From the NCBI GenBank assembly GCA_046735355.1, contig JBKPTC010000077.1, positions 1 through 9,214 of the forward strand: a stretch of DNA of 9,214 nucleotides. The letters run 5' to 3'. Position 1 is the stretch's first letter, and every line of letters starts with the position of its first letter. Source of the stretch: DATAEU01 sp046735355 (GTDB taxonomy: Bacteria; Actinomycetota; UBA4738; HRBIN12). The notes beneath the pieces are model-generated. The model had not been told where the DNA came from and did no database searches. It was given only the letters and a program-made list of their open reading frames with translations. A program made the translations under genes and the position numbers. Below, one piece after another: positions 6,357 to 9,214 of the stretch.

Positions 6357-7511
6357 TCAGTCGCGCGGGGTGAGCCGGTCGCGGAGCGCGTCGTTGGCGG
6401 CGACGTCGATCGCCGTCCAGGCCATGGCGAGCGCGCCGTCGATCACCGCCCGGTCCGCCGATGCGTTCGCGCACGCCGCCGCGAACGCCGGCTGATGGTT
6501 CGCCGCGCCGCCCGCCTCGATCCCCACGAGCGGATGGATGGACGGCATCGCGAGCGAGACGTTGCCGAAGTCCGTCGACGCGGGGAACCGCCCCGCGAGC
6601 CACTCGGCGGGCGGGAAGGTCCGACCGATCGCCTCGGCGTTGCGCCGGTAGATCTCGGCGAGCGCGGGGTCCGTGCGCACCTCGGCGTACGTCGCCTCCT
6701 GCTCGATGGACAGCGTCGCGCCCGTGGCCACCGATCCGGCCTCGAAGCATCGGACGAGACGGGGGAGCAGCTCTTCGAGCTCCGCGATCGTCGGCGCGCG
6801 CAGCAGATACTCGGCCTCGGTGTGCGCGGGCACGATGTTCGGCGCATCGCCGCCCTTGGTCACGATGCCGTGGAACAGATCCGTCCGTCGTACGTGCTGA
6901 CGGAGCAGCCCGAGCGCCACCTGCGCGACCGTGAGCGCGTCGGCCGCATTCACACCCGTCTCCGGCGCCGCGGCGGCGTGCGCCTCCACGCCCGTGTACG
7001 CCATCCGCAGATGGCCGGCCGCGATCAGCCCGGGGGCGGGATCGTCGAACGGCGCGGGATGGACCATCATCGCCGCGTCGACACCGGCGAACAGACCGCG
7101 ATCGAGCATCGCGATCTTCCCGCCGCCGCCCTCCTCCGCCGGCGTGCCGAACACCGAGACGGTCAGACCGACGTCGTCCGCGACGTTCGCGAGCGCGCGC
7201 CCCGCGCCGACGGCCGACGCCGCGATGACGTTGTGACCGCACGCGTGTCCGACGCCCGGAAGCGCGTCGTACTCCGCGCAGATCCCGATGTGCAGCGGGC
7301 CGTCGCCGGCGCGCGCGACGAAGGCGGTCGGAAGGCCGTCCGGCACCTCGACCGCGAACCCACCGCTCGAGAGCGCCTCGGCCGTCCAGGCCGACGCCCG
7401 CTCCTCCTGCCATCCGGTTTCGGGGTTGGCGTGGATCCGGTGGCTGAGCTCCACGAGCTCGTCGCGGATCGCCTCGAGCGTGTCGCGCGCGGCCGTCTTC
7501 GCATCCGTCAC
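6357..7511 (-). CDS. M20 family amidohydrolase/dipeptidase, PM20D2/AbgB-like
   Basis: A complete 384-residue M20 metallohydrolase. Seen: LSHRIHANPETGWQEERAS at 22-40 (M20D-type N-terminus); AEYDALPGVGHACGHN at 79-94, with Cys91 and His93 as likely metal ligands; FGTPAEEGGGGK at 121-132, with the catalytic and metal-binding glutamates 126-127; MMVHP around His151; GVEAHAAAAPETGVNA, the start of the dimerisation (lid) domain; and NHQPAF near the C-terminus with the last His. Known roles of relatives: hydrolysis of amide-linked amino acids, such as beta-alanyl-lysine type dipeptides (PM20D2), p-aminobenzoyl-glutamate (AbgA/AbgB) or N-acyl amino acids. The Asn in CGHN and the GGGG after PAEE resemble PM20D2 and AbgB more than IAA-amino acid hydrolases. 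No signal peptide, so cytoplasmic. The GTG start has a TATCAT box 8 bases upstream and no ribosome binding site, so it is probably leaderless. It lies 42 bases downstream of the metallopeptidase gene. Confidence 0.9.
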   Translation of the reverse strand: MTDAKTAARDTLEAIRDELVELSHRIHANPETGWQEERASAWTAEALSSGGFAVEVPDGLPTAFVARAGDGPLHIGICAEYDALPGVGHACGHNVIAASAVGAGRALANVADDVGLTVSVFGTPAEEGGGGKIAMLDRGLFAGVDAAMMVHPAPFDDPAPGLIAAGHLRMAYTGVEAHAAAAPETGVNAADALTVAQVALGLLRQHVRRTDLFHGIVTKGGDAPNIVPAHTEAEYLLRAPTIAELEELLPRLVRCFEAGSVATGATLSIEQEATYAEVRTDPALAEIYRRNAEAIGRTFPPAEWLAGRFPASTDFGNVSLAMPSIHPLVGIEAGGAANHQPAFAAACANASADRAVIDGALAMAWTAIDVAANDALRDRLTPRD

Positions 7512-7519
7512 GGCGGCGG

Positions 7520-7525
7520 ATGATA
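7520..7525 (-). promoter_or_regulatory. Putative -10 box, leaderless M20 amidohydrolase gene
   Basis: On the minus strand this reads TATCAT, 8 bases before the GTG at 7511, with no Shine-Dalgarno. It suggests the gene has its own promoter rather than depending only on read-through from the metallopeptidase upstream. Confidence 0.5.
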
Positions 7526-7553
7526 GCCGGGCGATCGGGTTCCCGGAAGTCGA

Positions 7554-8507
7554 CTACAGGTCCGAGTACGCGGGCGAGAACGTGTCGCACGCGTCGGGGT
7601 TGCCGCTCTCGAACCCCTTCCGGAGCCACCGGTCGCGCTGCGCAGACGTTCCGTGCGTGAACGTCTCGCGGTCGACCCGGCCGGTCGCCTGCTGCTGCAA
7701 CCGGTCGTCGCCGACGGCCGCGGCCGCGGTCATGCCCTCCTCGAAATCGCCGGCCTCGAGCACCCCGCGCTCGTTCGCCGAGTGTCCCCACACGCCCGCG
7801 AGGCAGTCGGCCTGCAGCTCGAGCCGCACGGAGAGCTGGTTGGCCTCGTCGGCGTGCGCCTGGCTCTCTCGCTGGACCTGCTGCTCGATGCCGAGCAGGT
7901 TCTGCACGTGATGCCCGATCTCGTGCGCGATGACGTACGCCTCGGCGAAGTCGCCCGGCGCGCCGAACCGCGTCTCGAGCTCGCGGAAGAAGCTGCCGTC
8001 GAGGTACACCTGCTGATCGGGGGGGCAGTAGAAGGGGCCGGTGTCGGCGGAGCCGACGCCGCAGCCCGTCTGCGTCCGCTGGGTGTACAGGACGATCTCC
8101 GTCGGACGGTACCGGTCGCCGCTCTTCTGGAAGATGTCCTGCCACGTGAGGTTCACGTCGTCGCCCACCGCGTCGACGAACTGCCCGAGCGTGTCCGAGC
8201 GGTCCGACTCGTCGAGCGGTCCGTTCGTCGGCGCGGGCGCCTGACCCGGCAGCCCGACGTCGATCGCTCCCGGATCGGGGATGACCCCGCCCCCGGAGGA
8301 CCCGCCGCCGAACAGCTGGCACGCCCCGAACACCAGCGCGACCACGATCAGCAGCCCGATCCCGAGCCCGCCGCCGCCCATCGGGATCGGCAGCCCGAAC
8401 CCGCCGCCGGTCGAGCTCGCGCCCGGGAAGCCGAGCCCACCGCCTCCGGTGGCGCCCCGCCGGTCGATCACGCCGCCGCGCCGCCGGCGCAGCCGTCCAA
8501 GTCGCAT
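7554..8507 (-). CDS. Membrane-anchored neutral zinc metallopeptidase (YpfJ family)
   Basis: A complete 317-residue member of the neutral zinc metallopeptidase family typified by YpfJ. Seen: an arginine-rich N-terminus ending in VIDRRG, as in family members; a glycine-rich linker at 20-47; one membrane segment at about 48-66; a second Gly/Pro-rich stretch; the conserved FVDAVGDDVNLTWQDIF-like region; TGCG at 147-150 and GPFYCPPDQQVYLD at 157-170, whose Cys149 and Cys161 are a family feature; the zinc-binding HEIGHH at 195-200; and ELQADC at 230-235 with the likely third ligand. The basic N-terminus suggests it stays inside and the catalytic domain faces outward. FGAC at 60-63 resembles a lipobox weakly, but it lies too far in for a normal lipoprotein signal. 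Physiological substrate is unknown. I chose the ATG at 8507 because GAGGGGA lies 6 bases before it; an upstream ATG at 8567 gives an unrelated extension. Confidence 0.92.
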   Translation of the reverse strand: MRLGRLRRRRGGVIDRRGATGGGGLGFPGASSTGGGFGLPIPMGGGGLGIGLLIVVALVFGACQLFGGGSSGGGVIPDPGAIDVGLPGQAPAPTNGPLDESDRSDTLGQFVDAVGDDVNLTWQDIFQKSGDRYRPTEIVLYTQRTQTGCGVGSADTGPFYCPPDQQVYLDGSFFRELETRFGAPGDFAEAYVIAHEIGHHVQNLLGIEQQVQRESQAHADEANQLSVRLELQADCLAGVWGHSANERGVLEAGDFEEGMTAAAAVGDDRLQQQATGRVDRETFTHGTSAQRDRWLRKGFESGNPDACDTFSPAYSDL

Positions 8508-8513
8508 GTCTCG

Positions 8514-8520
8514 TCCCCTC
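8514..8520 (-). promoter_or_regulatory. Ribosome binding site of the metallopeptidase gene
   Basis: On the minus strand this reads GAGGGGA, 6 bases before the ATG at 8507. It supports that start over the longer reading from 8567. Confidence 0.6.
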
Positions 8521-8545
8521 GTTCCGTCGCGGCCGCCTGGACGGT

Positions 8546-8561
8546 CCGTCGCAGGCGACGG
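8546..8561. repeat. Inverted repeat upstream of the metallopeptidase gene
   Basis: CCGTCGC and GCGACGG form 7-base perfect arms around an AG spacer. It lies 38 bases upstream of the metallopeptidase start. It could be an operator or a leader hairpin. No TAnnnT box is clear between it and the gene. Confidence 0.25.
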
Positions 8562-8577
8562 CGGCATTCATCCCCGA

Positions 8578-8740
8578 CCGAGCCGCTCGGAAAACGGGCT
8601 GGCCAGGTAACCGACTGGTTGCTCCGGCGGATCCAGGGCTTGCGCCCCAGGTCTTGCGGGTGCCACACTTCTCCGGTCCGAGCTGCGAGGCTCGGCGCTG
8701 GACGGCGGCGCGACGCGGGCACGCGCCGCCGTCTCCTTTT
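8578..8740 (+). ncRNA. Possible structured non-coding RNA ending in a terminator
   Basis: This stretch has no convincing protein gene on either strand but contains a series of hairpins on the plus strand. CCGAG/CTCGG lies at 8578-8590, AACC/GGTT at 8609-8620 (competing with CCAG/CTGG), GGGC/GCCC at 8636-8647, and CCGAGC/GCTCGG at 8678-8695. They are followed at once by a strong intrinsic terminator at 8701-8740. The nearest plus-strand gene upstream ends at 6327 and already has a hairpin behind it, so the terminator has no obvious client unless an RNA is made here. I looked for the SRP RNA core (GGAAGnAGC-type), tmRNA and RNase P landmarks and did not find them. No clear promoter is seen. Boundaries are approximate and the call is an inference. 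Confidence 0.3.
8701..8740 (+). terminator. Strong intrinsic terminator
   Basis: GACGGCGGCGCG (8701-8712) and CGCGCCGCCGTC (8722-8733) form a perfect 12-bp GC-rich stem with a 9-base loop, followed by TCCTTTT (8734-8740). The T-run lies on the right, so it stops rightward transcripts. It would insulate the tRNA-Val promoter from anything transcribed upstream. Confidence 0.75.
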
Positions 8741-8755
8741 CCGCCGTCCGGGTCG

Positions 8756-8771
8756 GTGGCCGATCGGCCAC
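8756..8771. promoter_or_regulatory. 16-bp perfect palindrome upstream of the tRNA promoter
   Basis: GTGGCCGATCGGCCAC is a perfect, spacer-free inverted repeat. Its right half covers the position where the -35 of the tRNA-Val promoter would lie (8764-8769, 17 bases before TATCGT). It is between the terminator and the tRNA. It could be a protein-binding site or simply a chance GC palindrome. Confidence 0.35.
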
Positions 8772-8786
8772 GCCGGGGACGGGTGG

Positions 8787-8792
8787 TATCGT
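8787..8792 (+). promoter_or_regulatory. Putative -10 box of tRNA-Val
   Basis: TATCGT fits TAnnnT and lies 9 bases before the first base of the mature tRNA, so the primary transcript would have only a very short 5' leader. The -35 position holds TCGGCC, which is not a match to TTGACA. Confidence 0.45.
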
Positions 8793-8801
8793 GAGCGGCC
8801 C

Positions 8802-8876
8802 GGGCGCGTAGCTCAGTGGGAGAGCGCTTGCTTCACACGCAAGAGGTCGCAGGTTCAAAACCTGCCGCGCCCACCA
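8802..8876 (+). tRNA. tRNA-Val (anticodon CAC)
   Basis: The full cloverleaf can be drawn. Acceptor GGGCGCG (8802-8808) pairs with CGCGCCC (8866-8872), D stem GCTC/GAGC, and anticodon stem CTTGC/GCAAG around loop TTCACAC. The anticodon is CAC at 8834-8836, and the T stem is GCAGG/CCTGC with loop TTCAAAA. Discriminator A at 8873 is followed by an encoded CCA (8874-8876). It reads the valine codon GUG. The body is 75 bases including CCA, with a five-base variable loop (AGGTC) and no intron. Confidence 0.97.
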
Positions 8877-8960
8877 CGGCGGTTCCGATGCGGCCAGCTG
8901 ATCGCGCACTGGAGTAGTTTCACGAACGCGGAAACGATTCCTGCCGCCGACGATGCCGGG

Positions 8961-9209
8961 TCACGCGGCCGAATCGCTGTGACGCGTGATCGCGCCGGTG
9001 TCACGGCTGTCGCCGCGAGCGACGAGTTCCGCCAGCGCCGCGAACACGATGCCCCCGACGAGCGCCGCGATTCCCCATGCGAGGCCCTCGCTTCCGGGAT
9101 AGGGCGAGTGGGTGCCCGGAAAGCGATGGAACACGATCGACGCCAACCCGTACGCCGCCAACCCCGCCGCTGCGCACCACGCGGTGAGACGCCATCCAGC
9201 CAGGCGCAC
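8961..9209 (-). CDS. Small two-helix membrane protein, possibly 5'-truncated by the window edge
   Basis: An 82-residue hydrophobic protein that I do not recognise. Two likely membrane segments lie at about 8-26 (LTAWCAAAGLAAYGLASIV) and 43-63 (LAWGIAALVGGIVFAALAEL). The linker between them contains HRFPGTHSPYPGSEG, and the tail is polar. The GTG at 9209 gives a plausible basic start (MRLAGWRL), but only 5 bases lie upstream in the window, so neither a promoter nor a ribosome binding site can be checked and an earlier start is possible. It is transcribed toward the tRNA, whose 3' end is 84 bases away, with only weak hairpins between. Function is unknown. Confidence 0.55.
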   Translation of the reverse strand: MRLAGWRLTAWCAAAGLAAYGLASIVFHRFPGTHSPYPGSEGLAWGIAALVGGIVFAALAELVARGDSRDTGAITRHSDSAA

Positions 9210-9214
9210 TGAAG

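Noticed and set aside
7554..7820. Possible lipoprotein processing site FGAC in the metallopeptidase
   Set aside because: The cysteine is at residue 63 after a long glycine-rich N-terminus, and the -3 residue is Phe. A plain membrane anchor is the better reading. (The motif itself is encoded further right, near 8320.)
6031..8571. A minus-strand open frame of about 846 codons over the M20 and metallopeptidase genes
   Set aside because: Both genes are clearly coded in another frame with catalytic motifs. This frame is an Arg-rich shadow.
8650..8672. T-box-like TGGCACCCGC on the minus strand
   Set aside because: The T-box core is TGGNACCGCG; here an extra C breaks it. The downstream gene is a peptidase rather than an aminoacyl-tRNA synthetase or amino-acid gene, and no minus-strand terminator follows.
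8468..8722. A minus-strand frame of 84 codons upstream of the metallopeptidase
   Set aside because: It overlaps the start of the metallopeptidase and the terminator stem, and shows no domain or ribosome binding site. It is more likely non-coding, though its middle part is not obviously low-complexity.
8568..8909. A minus-strand open frame containing VLNLRPLACEASALPLSY
   Set aside because: That peptide is the translation of the antisense strand of tRNA-Val, a well-known false protein in sequence databases.
8915..8935. TAGTTT box followed by a GTTTC/GAAAC hairpin after the tRNA
   Set aside because: The stem is only 5 bp and lacks a T-run, and the only following plus-strand frame is nine codons. 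There is not enough to call a terminator or a gene.
7653..9212. A plus-strand open frame of about 519 codons opposite the metallopeptidase and through the tRNA
   Set aside because: It reads through tRNA-Val and antisense to the zinc peptidase and has no recognisable domain.

Overview
The window is a very GC-rich bacterial chromosomal segment. Strong G/C preference at third codon positions, GTG starts, TAnnnT -10 boxes placed only a few bases before start codons, and a tRNA with an encoded CCA tail all suggest an actinomycete-type organism, possibly one of the deeper actinobacterial lineages. That placement is an inference from style and protein flavour, not a phylogenetic result. I see no insertion sequence, phage gene, CRISPR array, toxin-antitoxin pair or other obvious accessory system. 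Most of the window is housekeeping or catabolic.

Left part (1-3951), sugar catabolism. The 3' portion of a xylulokinase-type FGGY kinase (+) ends tail-to-tail with, and overlaps by 11 bases, a ribokinase-type PfkB kinase (-). The ribokinase is divergent from a 709-residue cytoplasmic glycosidase-like protein (+): a TIM-barrel-like region with an embedded CxCxxC cluster, followed by a class-I-glutamine-amidotransferase-like domain as in GH42-type beta-galactosidases.

Middle part (3952-6327). A small two-helix membrane protein (+) overlaps by 13 bases the end of a nucleoside hydrolase (-). The hydrolase is divergent from an aldo-keto reductase (+), and a 112-base spacer between them holds two opposed -10 boxes and a central inverted repeat. 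The nucleoside hydrolase releases ribose, which the nearby ribokinase could phosphorylate. Xylulokinase also feeds the pentose phosphate pathway, so a loose pentose/nucleoside salvage theme links the left and middle parts.

Right part (6328-9214). A short GC hairpin separates the reductase from an M20 amidohydrolase of the PM20D2/AbgB type (-). Upstream of that lies a membrane-anchored neutral zinc metallopeptidase of the YpfJ type (-). About 290 bases then carry no credible protein gene. They hold several hairpins, a strong intrinsic terminator pointing right, a perfect 16-base palindrome, and the promoter of tRNA-Val(CAC). A small two-helix membrane protein (-) lies at the right edge.

The points most worth a second look are the structured, terminator-ended stretch at about 8578-8740 (possible non-coding RNA), the unassigned glycosidase with its cysteine cluster, the His-to-Tyr change at the catalytic position of the nucleoside hydrolase, and the recurrent leaderless promoter layout. 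I found no strong evidence for a wholly new multi-gene system.
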